A DNA stretch of 64,000 bases. It comes from JBDUDK01 sp040002995. Lineage in GTDB: Bacteria; Actinomycetota; Acidimicrobiia; Acidimicrobiales; Ilumatobacteraceae. This document shows, one piece after another, positions 50,387-59,448 of the stretch (the stretch's first letter is position 1; every line of letters starts with the position of its first letter). Position numbers and translations under genes: made by a program. The notes under the pieces were generated by a model, which was given only the letters and a program-made list of their open reading frames with translations, did not search any database and was not told the origin of the DNA. The stretch is taken from assembly GCA_040002995.1 (NCBI GenBank), contig JBDUDK010000033.1:1-64000 (forward strand), written 5' to 3'.

Positions 50387-51912
50387 CCGTCGTACTTCGG
50401 GGTACCGGCCTTTCGTTCAACGACATCGTCGCGGTGGCTCGTGGTCTCGACGTTGTCGAGCTGAGTCGGGAGGCGCGAGCCGTCGTCGACGCCAGCCATC
50501 AGTCCGTCGAGCGTTTGGCCGCGTCCGGTGTGCCGGTCTATGGCGTTTCCACGGGGTTCGGTTCGTTGGCCACCGTGTACATCGATCCCGGTCGCCGCGC
50601 CGAGTTGCAGCGCTCCTTGGTGCGATCACATGCGGCGGGCATGGGCGAGCCGGTCGAGATCGAGGTCGTCAGAGCGATGATGCTGTCGCGCGCTCGCAGC
50701 TTGTCGATGGGATGGTCGGGTGTGCGGGCGGCGGTGATCGAGGGACTTCTCCAACTGCTCAACCACCGCATCACGCCGGTTGTGCCCGAGCACGGTTCGC
50801 TCGGATGCAGCGGTGACCTGGCGCCTCTTGCCCACGTCGCGCTTGTGTTGATGGGGGAAGGCGAGGTGTGGATCGATGGCGACCGCCGGCCAGTCGCGCC
50901 TGCGCTCGCGGCCGCGGGGCTGGCGCCGGTCGTGCTCGACGTCAAGGAGGGCCTGGCTCTCATCAACGGCACCGACGGGATGCTGGCGATGCTCGTGCTG
51001 GCGGCGGTCGACGCTGCGCAGTTGTTGCGCACGGCCGATCTCACGGCGGCGATGAGTATCGAGGCTCTGTTGGGTACCGACGCCGTCTTCGTGCCGGAGC
51101 TACACCGGATCCGACCCCACCCGGGCCAGCAGCGGAGTGCGGCGAACATCCTGCGGCTTCTGGCCGGGTCGGCGATTGTGGCGTCGCACCTCCACGACGA
51201 CCCGCGGGTGCAGGACGCGTATTCGTTGCGGTGCGCGCCGCAGGTGCACGGCGCGGCGCGCGACACGCTGACGTTTGTCGAAGATGTCTGCCGGCGCGAG
51301 CTCGACTCGGCGATCGACAATCCAATGGTGCTGCCCGACGGCCGCGTCTCCTCGAACGGGAATTTCCACGGCGCGCCCCTCGGGTACGCCGCGGACTTTC
51401 TCGCGATCGCGCTCGCCGATGTCGGGTCGATGGCCGAGCGGCGTACCGACCGCCAGTTGGACGCGCGGCGCAGCCAGGGCCTGCCGCCCTTCCTCGCCCA
51501 CGACCCCGGCGTCGATTCGGGGCTGATGATCGCCCAGTACACCGCGGCCGCGTTAGTGGCCGAGAACAAGCGGTTGGCCGCGCCGGCGAGCGTTGACTCG
51601 ATCCCGACATCGGCGATGCAAGAAGACCATGTGTCGATGGGTTGGGCCGCGGCCCGCAAGCTTCGCAAAGTGGTCAACAACCTGCGGGCGATCCTGGCCA
51701 TCGAGATGACAACCGCCGCGCGAGCCATCGAACTCCGCGCCCCGCTCGCGCCGGCGCCCGCCACCAAGGCGGCCGTCGGCCTCCTGCGGGCGAGCGTGCC
51801 CGGCGCCGGCCCTGATCGCTGGTTGGCACCCGAACTCGAAACGGCGAACGAACTGCTGGCGTCGGGCGCAGTGGTCGATGCGGTGAACGCGACGATCGGG
51901 CCGCTCCAATGA
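50383..51912 (+). CDS. hutH: Histidine ammonia-lyase
   Basis: The GTG at 50383 with GGAGG 5 nt upstream gives 509 aa. The MIO cofactor loop reads GSLGCSGDLAPLAH, so Cys142-Ser143-Gly144 replaces the common Ala-Ser-Gly. Other signatures are VYGVSTGFGSLA, INGTDGMLAML, LRCAPQVHGAARDTL and SAMQEDHVSMGWAAARKL. It converts histidine to urocanate and ammonia, the first step of the operon. It overlaps hutU by ATGA. Confidence 0.96.
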   Translation: MTVVLRGTGLSFNDIVAVARGLDVVELSREARAVVDASHQSVERLAASGVPVYGVSTGFGSLATVYIDPGRRAELQRSLVRSHAAGMGEPVEIEVVRAMMLSRARSLSMGWSGVRAAVIEGLLQLLNHRITPVVPEHGSLGCSGDLAPLAHVALVLMGEGEVWIDGDRRPVAPALAAAGLAPVVLDVKEGLALINGTDGMLAMLVLAAVDAAQLLRTADLTAAMSIEALLGTDAVFVPELHRIRPHPGQQRSAANILRLLAGSAIVASHLHDDPRVQDAYSLRCAPQVHGAARDTLTFVEDVCRRELDSAIDNPMVLPDGRVSSNGNFHGAPLGYAADFLAIALADVGSMAERRTDRQLDARRSQGLPPFLAHDPGVDSGLMIAQYTAAALVAENKRLAAPASVDSIPTSAMQEDHVSMGWAAARKLRKVVNNLRAILAIEMTTAARAIELRAPLAPAPATKAAVGLLRASVPGAGPDRWLAPELETANELLASGAVVDAVNATIGPLQ

Positions 51913-53570
51913 GCGCCGACGCCGGGCCGCGACCGGTACGCGCGCCGCGAGGCGTCGCGCTGTCGTGCGCGAACTGGCAGCTCGAGGCGCCGATGCGGAT
52001 GTTGATGAACAACCTCGATCCCGAGGTGGCCGAACGCCCCGATGACCTCGTCGTCTACGGAGGCACCGGGCGCGCGGCGCGATCGTGGGCGGCATTCGAC
52101 GCGATGGTCGCGACGCTCCAGAGCATGCGGCCCGACGAGACGATGTTGGTGCAGTCCGGCAAGCCGGTCGGCGTGCTGCGTACGCACGAATGGGCGCCTC
52201 GTGTGCTGATCGCCAACTCGAACCTCGTGCCGGAGTGGGCCACATGGGAGGAGTTCCGCCGGCTCGAAGCGCTCGGGCTCACCATGTACGGCCAGATGAC
52301 CGCGGGCTCGTGGATCTACATCGGCACGCAGGGCATCCTCCAGGGCACTTACGAGTGTTTTGCCGAGATCGCCCGGCGCCGGTTCGGCGGTTCGTTGGCG
52401 GGAACGGTCACGCTGACCGCCGGCCTCGGGGGCATGGGTGGCGCTCAACCTCTCGCCGTGACGATGAATGGAGGCGTGGCCCTGTGCGTCGACGTCGACG
52501 CGACTCGTGTGCAACGGCGACTCGAGACCCGCTATCTCGACGAGGTGGCCAGCTCGCTCGATGTTGCGGTGCAGCGCTGCGAGGCGGCGCGGGCCGGGCG
52601 TGAGGCGGTGAGCGTCGGTGTGGTGGGCAATGCCGCCGATGTGGTGCCCGCGCTCTTGGAACGAGGTTTCGCGGCCGACATCGTCACCGACCAGACGAGC
52701 GCCCACGATCCGATGTCGTATGTGCCCAACGATCTCACTGAGGCGGCGGTCGACGAGCTGAGGCGCACGAACCCCGAGGAGCTGATACGTCGCGCCCGCG
52801 CGTCGATGGCCACGCACTGCGCGGCGATGGTCGGCTTCCTGGATAGAGGTTCCGAGGTCTTCGATTACGGCAACTCACTGCGCGCTGAGGCCAAACTCGG
52901 CGGGTTCGACCGCGCGTTCGACTACCCCGGCTTCCTGCCCGCCTACATCCGTCCGTTGTTCTGCGAGGGCAAGGGACCGTTTCGCTGGGTCGCTCTCTCC
53001 GGCGATCCCAAAGACATCGCGGCGACCGACAAGGCCGTCCTCGAGGAGTTCCCCGAGGATGCCGCGCTGGCCCGTTGGATCCGGCTGGCCGCCGAGCGGG
53101 TTGCGTTCCAGGGCCTTCCGGCCCGCATCTGCTGGCTGGGCTACGGCGAACGCCACCGTCTCGGCCTGCGGTTCAACGACATGGTTCGGCGCGGCGAGCT
53201 CTCGGCACCCATCGTGATCGGTCGCGATCACCTCGACTCCGGCTCCGTGGCTTCGCCCTACCGGGAGACCGAGGCGATGCTCGACGGGTCGGACGCCATC
53301 GCCGATTGGCCGCTGCTCAACGGGCTCGTCAACGCATCTTCCGGCGCGACATGGGTGTCGATCCACCACGGCGGCGGCGTCGGGATCGGCCGGTCGATCC
53401 ACGCCGGAATGGTGTGCGTCGCCGACGGCACCAGCCTCGCGGCGGAGAAACTCGAGCGGGTTCTCACGAACGACCCGGCGACGGGCGTCATCCGCCACGT
53501 CGATGCCGGCTACGACATCGCACGTCGTGTCGCGTCTGAACGCGGCGTGCGGGTGCCGATGAGCGACTGA
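51909..53570 (+). CDS. hutU: Urocanate hydratase
   Basis: The 553-aa protein has the urocanase features: QSGKPVGVLRTHEWAPRVLIANSN, MTAGSWIYIGTQGILQGTYE, the NAD+-binding AGLGGMGGAQPLA and the active-site region FQGLPARICWLGYGER. It converts urocanate to imidazolone propionate. It is coupled on both sides (ATGA with hutH, one-base overlap with hutF). Confidence 0.98.
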   Translation: MSADAGPRPVRAPRGVALSCANWQLEAPMRMLMNNLDPEVAERPDDLVVYGGTGRAARSWAAFDAMVATLQSMRPDETMLVQSGKPVGVLRTHEWAPRVLIANSNLVPEWATWEEFRRLEALGLTMYGQMTAGSWIYIGTQGILQGTYECFAEIARRRFGGSLAGTVTLTAGLGGMGGAQPLAVTMNGGVALCVDVDATRVQRRLETRYLDEVASSLDVAVQRCEAARAGREAVSVGVVGNAADVVPALLERGFAADIVTDQTSAHDPMSYVPNDLTEAAVDELRRTNPEELIRRARASMATHCAAMVGFLDRGSEVFDYGNSLRAEAKLGGFDRAFDYPGFLPAYIRPLFCEGKGPFRWVALSGDPKDIAATDKAVLEEFPEDAALARWIRLAAERVAFQGLPARICWLGYGERHRLGLRFNDMVRRGELSAPIVIGRDHLDSGSVASPYRETEAMLDGSDAIADWPLLNGLVNASSGATWVSIHHGGGVGIGRSIHAGMVCVADGTSLAAEKLERVLTNDPATGVIRHVDAGYDIARRVASERGVRVPMSD

Positions 53571-54913
53571 TGCTCTGGTACTGCGAGTCGGCTTGGCTGG
53601 GCGGTGAGGAGTCGACGGCCGACGTCGTGATCGATGTCGACGATGGCCTGATCGCCGCGGTGCACGCGGGCGCGACGTGCCCCGCAGGAGCGTCGCGATT
53701 GCGGGGACTGGTGTTGCCGGGGCTGGTCAACGCCCACAGTCACGCGTTCCATCGCGCACTGCGGGGTCGCACCCATCGCACCGGAGGCGACTTCTGGTCA
53801 TGGCGCCGCCTGATGTACGACGTGTCGACGCGGCTCGACCCCGACAACTACCGCGCGTTGGCGCTGGCCACGTTCGCGGAGATGAGCCTGGCCGGCGTGA
53901 CGTGTGTCGGCGAGTTTCACTACGTCCACCACCAGCCCGGTGGGCGTCCATACGGCGAGCCCAACGAGATGGGCCGTGCTGTTACCGAGGCCGCCGCGGC
54001 GGTGGGCATACGTCTCACGCTCCTCGACGTTTGTTATTTGCAAGCCGATGTCGATGGACGCGCGCTTGCGCCCGAACAACAGCGCTTCTCCGACGGCTCG
54101 GTCGAGGGCTGGCTCGAACGAGTGGCAGCCATTCCCGAGGGCCCGCTCGTGCGAGTCGGCTCGGCCCCGCACAGTGTGCGCGCCGTCGGTCAACGCGACA
54201 TCGCCACGATCGCAGTGTGGGCCCGTGAGAACGGTCGGCCGTTGCATGTCCACGTGTCGGAGCAACCGGCCGAGAACGAAGCGTGCCTGGCCGCCACGGG
54301 CGGCACGCCGACGCAGGTACTCGCCGAGGCTGGAGCTCTCACGGCGATGACGACGGTGGTGCACGCGACGCACGTCACCGCGGAAGACACCGCGCTCCTC
54401 GGCCGCGCGCCCACAACCGTGTGCCTGTGCCCGACAACCGAGCGCGACCTCGCCGACGGCGTCGGTTCTGCTGTCGACTTCGCGGCGGCCGGCAGCCCGC
54501 TGTGCGTTGGGTCAGACTCGCAGGCCGTGATCGACATCTTCGAGGAGCTCAGAGCGATCGAGCTCGACGAGCGGCTCGTCACCGGCCGGCGCGGGTTACT
54601 TTCGCCGGCCACGCTTCTCGCCGCGGGCACCGTCGCAGGCGCGACCGCGCTGGGCTGGGCCGCACACGGTCTGACGGTCGGAGCCCCGGCCGATTTCGTC
54701 GCTGTCGACCTCGACTCCGTCCGGCTGGCCGGCGCCCGGCCGGCCGACGCCGCCGCGCAGGTCGTGTTCGCCGCGGCCGCCCCCGACGTCACCGACGTCG
54801 TGGTCGCGGGCCGGCGGATCGTCGAGGGCCGCGAGCATCTGCTACTTCCCGATGTCGGCGGTCTTCTCATGCGGGCCACCGCTGCCGTCACCCACGGAGG
54901 GGAGCGACGATGA
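53570..54913 (+). CDS. hutF: Formimidoylglutamate deiminase
   Basis: The 447-aa amidohydrolase has the metal ligands HAHSHAFHRALRG, the second His in HVHVSEQPAENEA, HATHVT and the Asp in VGSDSQAVID. The region FWSWRRLMYD is characteristic of HutF. It converts N-formimino-glutamate to N-formyl-glutamate and ammonia. The next pathway step needs an N-formylglutamate deformylase; no hutG is present, and the following gene is a deformylase of another family. Confidence 0.94.
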   Translation: MLWYCESAWLGGEESTADVVIDVDDGLIAAVHAGATCPAGASRLRGLVLPGLVNAHSHAFHRALRGRTHRTGGDFWSWRRLMYDVSTRLDPDNYRALALATFAEMSLAGVTCVGEFHYVHHQPGGRPYGEPNEMGRAVTEAAAAVGIRLTLLDVCYLQADVDGRALAPEQQRFSDGSVEGWLERVAAIPEGPLVRVGSAPHSVRAVGQRDIATIAVWARENGRPLHVHVSEQPAENEACLAATGGTPTQVLAEAGALTAMTTVVHATHVTAEDTALLGRAPTTVCLCPTTERDLADGVGSAVDFAAAGSPLCVGSDSQAVIDIFEELRAIELDERLVTGRRGLLSPATLLAAGTVAGATALGWAAHGLTVGAPADFVAVDLDSVRLAGARPADAAAQVVFAAAAPDVTDVVVAGRRIVEGREHLLLPDVGGLLMRATAAVTHGGERR

Positions 54914-55485
54914 CCATCCGCAAGATCGCCTCGATCGGGCATCCGGTGCTGAGAACACCAGCGAGGGAGGTGGAAGCGGGCGAGCTGTCGTCGCCAGAGA
55001 TCCAGAGACTCATGGACGATCTCGTCGACACGATGCGCGATGCGAACGGAGCGGGGCTAGCCGCCAACCAGATTCACGAGGCGGTTCGCGTCTGCGTGAT
55101 CGAGGTGAACCAAAACCCGCGCTATCCCTACAAGCCCGACATTCCCCTCACGATCCTCGTGAACCCGGTGCTTACGCTGCTCGGCAGCGATCGTTACGAG
55201 AACAACGAGGGCTGCCTCAGCGTGCCGAATCTGCGGGGCAACGTGTGGCGCCACCTCTCCGTGCGGGTGCAGGCGCTCGACCGCGACGGCGGTGTCATCG
55301 ATGACGTCAAGCACGGTCTCACCGCAGGCACGTTTCAGCATGAGGTCGACCACCTCAACGGTGTGCTGTTCGTCGACCGGGTCGAGGATCCCACCACGTT
55401 GTCGACGTGGGAGCAGTTCGATCGCTACCACCGCGCCGCGTTCGTGGAGCGCATCTCCGAGCTCGTCGCGCGGGTCGGGAGCTGA
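54910..55485 (+). CDS. def: Peptide-deformylase-family metallohydrolase inside the hut operon
   Basis: The 191-aa protein has all three PDF motifs: G47AGLAANQ54, E100GCLS104 (metal ligand Cys102) and Q143HEVDH148 (ligands His144, His148; catalytic Glu145). A long loop (NPRYPYKPDIPL) and a C-terminal WEQFDRYHRAAF resemble the second-deformylase group rather than the housekeeping type. It overlaps hutF by ATGA and hutI starts 5 nt after its stop, so it is made as part of the hut operon. By position it could remove formyl from N-formylglutamate. Ordinary N-terminal deformylation is the alternative. Confidence 0.93.
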   Translation: MTIRKIASIGHPVLRTPAREVEAGELSSPEIQRLMDDLVDTMRDANGAGLAANQIHEAVRVCVIEVNQNPRYPYKPDIPLTILVNPVLTLLGSDRYENNEGCLSVPNLRGNVWRHLSVRVQALDRDGGVIDDVKHGLTAGTFQHEVDHLNGVLFVDRVEDPTTLSTWEQFDRYHRAAFVERISELVARVGS

Positions 55486-55489
55486 CCGG

Positions 55490-56659
55490 GTGCACGTGAT
55501 CGGTGGGATCGGGCTGCTCATCACGAACGACCCGACCAACGGACGCGGACCGCTGGGCGCGGTCGAGGACGCCGCTCTCGTCGTCGACGACGAAGGCCGC
55601 ATCGCGTGGTACGGCCAGGCATCCGAGCTGCCCGAGCAAGCCGGCGACGACATCATCGATGTCGAGGGTCGGGCGGTTATGCCGGGCTTCGTCGACAGCC
55701 ATAGTCATCTCGTCTTCGCCGGCGACCGCGTCGCCGAGTTCGCGGCGCGCATGGCCGGCCGCGCCTACTCCGCCGGTGGCATTGGCACCACCGTCGCGGC
55801 GACGCGAGCGGCCACTGACGAGATGCTGCTTGTGAACGCGCGCCGTCTGTGTGACGAGGCGCTCGCGACCGGTACCACCACCATCGAGATCAAGACCGGC
55901 TATGGACTGACGGTGGCCGACGAGGCTCGTTCGGCTCGGGTTGCGGCAACGTGCACCGAAGAGGTCACGTTCCTCGGTGCCCACGTCGTTCCGAAGGAGT
56001 ACGCGGATCGCGCCGACGACTACGTGGCCCTCGTCTGCGGACCGATGCTCGAGGCGTGTGCGCCGCGGGCGCGATGGATCGACGTCTTCTGCGAGCAGGG
56101 CGCATTCGATGCCGACCAGGCGCGTGCCGTACTTCGCGCCGGCCGCGAACGTGGTCTGGGAGCCAAGATCCATGCCAATCAGCTGGGCCCCGGCCCGGGC
56201 GTGCAGGTCGGCGTGGAACTCGGTGCGGCATCGTGCGATCACTGCACCCACCTCGATGCCGCCGACATCGATGCCCTCGCCGGCAGCGACACTGTTGCGA
56301 CGCTGGTTCCCGGGGCCGATTTCTCCACGCGTTCGGTGTATCCCGATGCCCGCCGTCTGCTCGATGCGGGCGCAACCGTGGCGTTGGCTACCGACTGCAA
56401 CCCTGGGACGAGCTACACGACGTCGATGCCGTTCGTTATCGCGCTGGCCGTGCGCGAGCTGCACATGTCGTGCGACGAGGCGGTGTGGTCGGCGACGATG
56501 GGCGGCGCGCGGGCCCTCGCTCGCGCCGACGTCGGCCATCTGTCGGTGGGCGCATCGGCCGATCTGATCGTGCTCGACGCGCCGAGCCACGAGCATCTCG
56601 CGTACCGGCCGGGCGTAGCGCTCGTGCACGCAGTGTTCCGGCAGGGCCTACGACGCTGA
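55490..56659 (+). CDS. hutI: Imidazolonepropionase
   Basis: The GTG at 55490 gives 389 aa; frames open further upstream inside def are not used. Amidohydrolase signatures are VDSHSHLVFAGDR, TTIEIKTGYGL, KIHANQLGPG, CDHCTHLD and ATDCNPGTSYT. It opens imidazolone propionate to formiminoglutamate, the step between HutU and HutF. The 3' end overlaps the convergent patatin gene by 12 nt. Confidence 0.97.
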   Translation: MHVIGGIGLLITNDPTNGRGPLGAVEDAALVVDDEGRIAWYGQASELPEQAGDDIIDVEGRAVMPGFVDSHSHLVFAGDRVAEFAARMAGRAYSAGGIGTTVAATRAATDEMLLVNARRLCDEALATGTTTIEIKTGYGLTVADEARSARVAATCTEEVTFLGAHVVPKEYADRADDYVALVCGPMLEACAPRARWIDVFCEQGAFDADQARAVLRAGRERGLGAKIHANQLGPGPGVQVGVELGAASCDHCTHLDAADIDALAGSDTVATLVPGADFSTRSVYPDARRLLDAGATVALATDCNPGTSYTTSMPFVIALAVRELHMSCDEAVWSATMGGARALARADVGHLSVGASADLIVLDAPSHEHLAYRPGVALVHAVFRQGLRR

Positions 56660-57511
56660 TAGCTCCAGGCGCTTGAGCCATTCGTGGGCGCGCGCGTGTC
56701 CGAGTTCGGTGAGCTCCTCCGCGTGACGGAAGTCGACCGACTTCCGCGCCGTTGGTGGCGCGGGGATCACGAGGATGTCGGCGTGGGTCGGAAGCTGGTT
56801 GAGGCGAGTGCGGTCGACTGAATCCAGCACGAGTTCGAGGCCACGCCACACATGGCCCAACGCGTGGCGGGGTGAGCGCTCCGGATTCGTGGCCGGCACC
56901 GGCAGTACATAGATCTGCGTCGCCCCCTCGTTGATCGCCACTTCGACCGGCAGATCGTCGGCGATACCTCCATCGACGAACATGCGACCACCGATTTCGA
57001 TGGGTGGCAGAATGCCGGGCACGGCGCACGACGCCAGAAGCGCCGTCGCCACATCCCCGCTGCGGATCGTGAGCGAGTCGCCGGTAATGAGGTCGGTGGC
57101 CATCACCACCAGCGGCGTCGGGGAGTCCTCGAGGCGCGAGAACGGCACCTGCTGACGGATGAGGCGCCGCACCCCCCGGTTGGACACCATCGACGGTTGG
57201 CGACCGATCAGCGCCGCCAGCAGGTGGACCATTCGGATCGGCAGAACGTCACGCCGGTGGGTGGTGCGCCACAGCGACGCGAGAGCGGTTGCGCCTTCCA
57301 CGCCAGGGTGGGTGGCGATGAAAGCGGCGTTGAGCGCACCCGCCGACGCCCCGACCAGCATGTCGGGGACGATTCCCCACTCGGCCAACGCGAGCAGGAC
57401 CCCCGCCTGATAGGCACCGAGCGCGGCGCCACCTCCCAGCACGAAGGCCACGCGCTGACGCCGGCTAGCGGCGCGAGGCAGCGACCGATCGATGGGAAAC
57501 GACGGAGACAT
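56648..57511 (-). CDS. Patatin-like phospholipase
   Basis: The 287-aa protein has the oxyanion loop FVLGGGAALGAYQAG, the nucleophile elbow GASAGALNAA and the catalytic Asp in FVDGGIADDLPVEVA. The Ser-Asp dyad is complete, so a lipid hydrolase is likely. AGGAAAGG precedes the ATG. The substrate is unknown, and it is similar in type to the RssA-like bacterial patatins. Confidence 0.92.
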   Translation of the reverse strand: MSPSFPIDRSLPRAASRRQRVAFVLGGGAALGAYQAGVLLALAEWGIVPDMLVGASAGALNAAFIATHPGVEGATALASLWRTTHRRDVLPIRMVHLLAALIGRQPSMVSNRGVRRLIRQQVPFSRLEDSPTPLVVMATDLITGDSLTIRSGDVATALLASCAVPGILPPIEIGGRMFVDGGIADDLPVEVAINEGATQIYVLPVPATNPERSPRHALGHVWRGLELVLDSVDRTRLNQLPTHADILVIPAPPTARKSVDFRHAEELTELGHARAHEWLKRLELSAS

Positions 57512-57630
57512 CGCGCCTTTCCTGACAAGCGTGAACTCAGCGCAGCTTACGGGCTACGAGGGCAAAGGCTCCCTGAGATCGTGACGCCGTGGGTTTGACA
57601 CGGCGATCGCCCCACTGATCGGCTGGCGAC

Positions 57631-58497
57631 GTGCGCCTGGGCATCTCGCCGTTCACCACAACACGGGTCGGCGCGCAACGCGTGTCCGCCCGGGCAGTCG
57701 AGGGAGGCCTCGACACGTTGTGGCTTGGCGACGGGCTGCTCGTGAACCCCGACTTCCCCGGTTGGTCAGGAGCATTCGAGGCGTTCACCGAGTTGGCGTG
57801 GCTGGCGGGTCAATGGCCATCGGCCCGTGTCGGTTTGACCGCCGCCGTGCTCCCGCTGCGAGACATCGTGTGCCTCTCCCGGCAAGCGGCCACCCTCGAC
57901 CGCCTCACCGAGGGTCGGTTCATTCTCGCCGTCGCCCCCGGCTTCTGGGCCAAGGAACTCGCGTGGCGAGGAGTTCGTTTTGAGGAGCGCGGGGCACGAT
58001 TCGCCGATGCATTATCGGGGCTGCGGGCCGCGCTGGCGGGCGAGCCCTACGACGGTCAATACGTGCGCATACCGCCGGGCGACCGCCTCGCTCCCGAGCC
58101 GCACACACCCGGCGGCCCACCGATCTGGCTCGCCGGCGGCGACGCCACGATGCGTCGGGCCATCGCGTTGGGCCTCGCCTATCAGGCATCGCGCATCACG
58201 CCGGCCGCTCTCGCTCCCGTGGCCGCCCGGTGGCACGACGCCGGTGGGGGACTGCTCGCGGTCCGCGTACGCGTGGAGGTGAAGCCGGCCCCGCCCAAAG
58301 GGGGAACGGTGGCGTGGCAGGGGCTCGCCGGCCCCGCCTCGTTCCTCGCGGAGCAACTTTGCGGATTTGACGACCTCGGCGTGGCCGACGTGTCGATCGT
58401 GCCGGGTCAGGACGACGAAACGTCGCTCCAAACGGTCGGGGTCCTCGTCGACGAAGTGCTTCCCGCGCTCCGCGCCGCGGGCGTAGCGCTCGACTAG
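57631..58497 (+). CDS. LLM-class (luciferase-like) oxidoreductase 1
   Basis: The 288-aa TIM-barrel protein has LGISPFTTTRVGAQR, TLWLGDGLLVNPDFPG, RVGLTAAVLPLRDIVCLSRQAATLDRLTEGRFILAVAPGF and a probable flavin/F420-phosphate region in PPIWLAGGDATMRRAI. In actinobacteria such proteins often use F420. GTG start. It converges on LLM2 with a 4-nt overlap. Confidence 0.85.
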   Translation: MRLGISPFTTTRVGAQRVSARAVEGGLDTLWLGDGLLVNPDFPGWSGAFEAFTELAWLAGQWPSARVGLTAAVLPLRDIVCLSRQAATLDRLTEGRFILAVAPGFWAKELAWRGVRFEERGARFADALSGLRAALAGEPYDGQYVRIPPGDRLAPEPHTPGGPPIWLAGGDATMRRAIALGLAYQASRITPAALAPVAARWHDAGGGLLAVRVRVEVKPAPPKGGTVAWQGLAGPASFLAEQLCGFDDLGVADVSIVPGQDDETSLQTVGVLVDEVLPALRAAGVALD

Positions 58498-59444
58498 GCG
58501 GCGAGCACCGCTCGCGCCCATGCCACGCGCGCCGTGACCGAGCCGATGTCGAACGCGGGCACCGCGAGAGAGGTGGCACCGATCGAGTGGGCGGTGGCGG
58601 CGGCGAGCTCCGGATCCGCGCTCGGTAGGACAAGGTCGCCGATCACGCCAGGAGGGACGAGTTCCATCGCGGCCTCGGCTCCGCCTCGCACGAGACGCCG
58701 CCGGATCTCGTCGATCGTCGCGGGCGCCAACCCCCATGACTGCTGCAGCGTCCGATTGCTGTTGAGCACGGAGTACGCGGCGATGGTACGAATGCGCGCT
58801 GCGCTCACCTCGTCGTGCGCGACCAGTGGGGCCCACACCAACTCCGGCCGCGCGCCCGCCGCGTCTCGGCTTGCCGCGGCGCCTTCTTGGATCCGCGACA
58901 CACTCCGCTCGAGATCGCTTGTCGGTACGGCCCAGAGCAGCGCTCTGTCGGCGGTCTGGCCCGCGGTCTCCAGCAACCCGTTGGCCCGGCCCGCGACAAG
59001 CACCGGCAACGGGTGCAACGTCACTTCAAGCGCGCGCCCACTGGCGGCATCGAGGGGCGCGCCCTGCGCTACCGCACGAATCAGCTGCGCCAACTCTCGC
59101 ACCCGGCGCGGTGCATCCGTTCTCGAGATCGCCGCCGCGCCCGTTACCTCGGAGCCGCCGGCCGCAAGGCCTACGAACACGCGCGGCCCGGCGAGATCCT
59201 GCAACGTGGCGACCGCGGCGACGGTGTGGAACGGGTGACGCAGGTACGGGTTGGTGACCACCGGCCCGATCTCGAGAGATGTCGTGGCTCGCGCCGCCTC
59301 GGCGAGGAGCATCCATACATCGCGCCACCAGAACGCGTCGGCGAGTCCGAGCCAATCGGCACCAGCCGCTTCGGCCGCGACGGCCAGCTCGCGCGCGTCG
59401 TTCAGGCTCGGGTTGTGGAGATGGGCGATGACGCCGATGGACAC
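58494..59444 (-). CDS. LLM-class oxidoreductase 2
   Basis: The 316-aa protein shows SLEIGPVVTNPYLRHPFHTVAAVATLQDLAGPRVFVGLAAGG, close to F420-dependent methylene-tetrahydromethanopterin reductase-like enzymes. It is a paralogue of the adjacent LLM3 (4 nt apart), with which and the AhpD-like gene it forms a three-gene minus-strand unit. Substrate and cofactor remain unproven. Confidence 0.85.
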   Translation of the reverse strand: MSIGVIAHLHNPSLNDARELAVAAEAAGADWLGLADAFWWRDVWMLLAEAARATTSLEIGPVVTNPYLRHPFHTVAAVATLQDLAGPRVFVGLAAGGSEVTGAAAISRTDAPRRVRELAQLIRAVAQGAPLDAASGRALEVTLHPLPVLVAGRANGLLETAGQTADRALLWAVPTSDLERSVSRIQEGAAASRDAAGARPELVWAPLVAHDEVSAARIRTIAAYSVLNSNRTLQQSWGLAPATIDEIRRRLVRGGAEAAMELVPPGVIGDLVLPSADPELAAATAHSIGATSLAVPAFDIGSVTARVAWARAVLAA

Positions 59445-59448
59445 GGTG

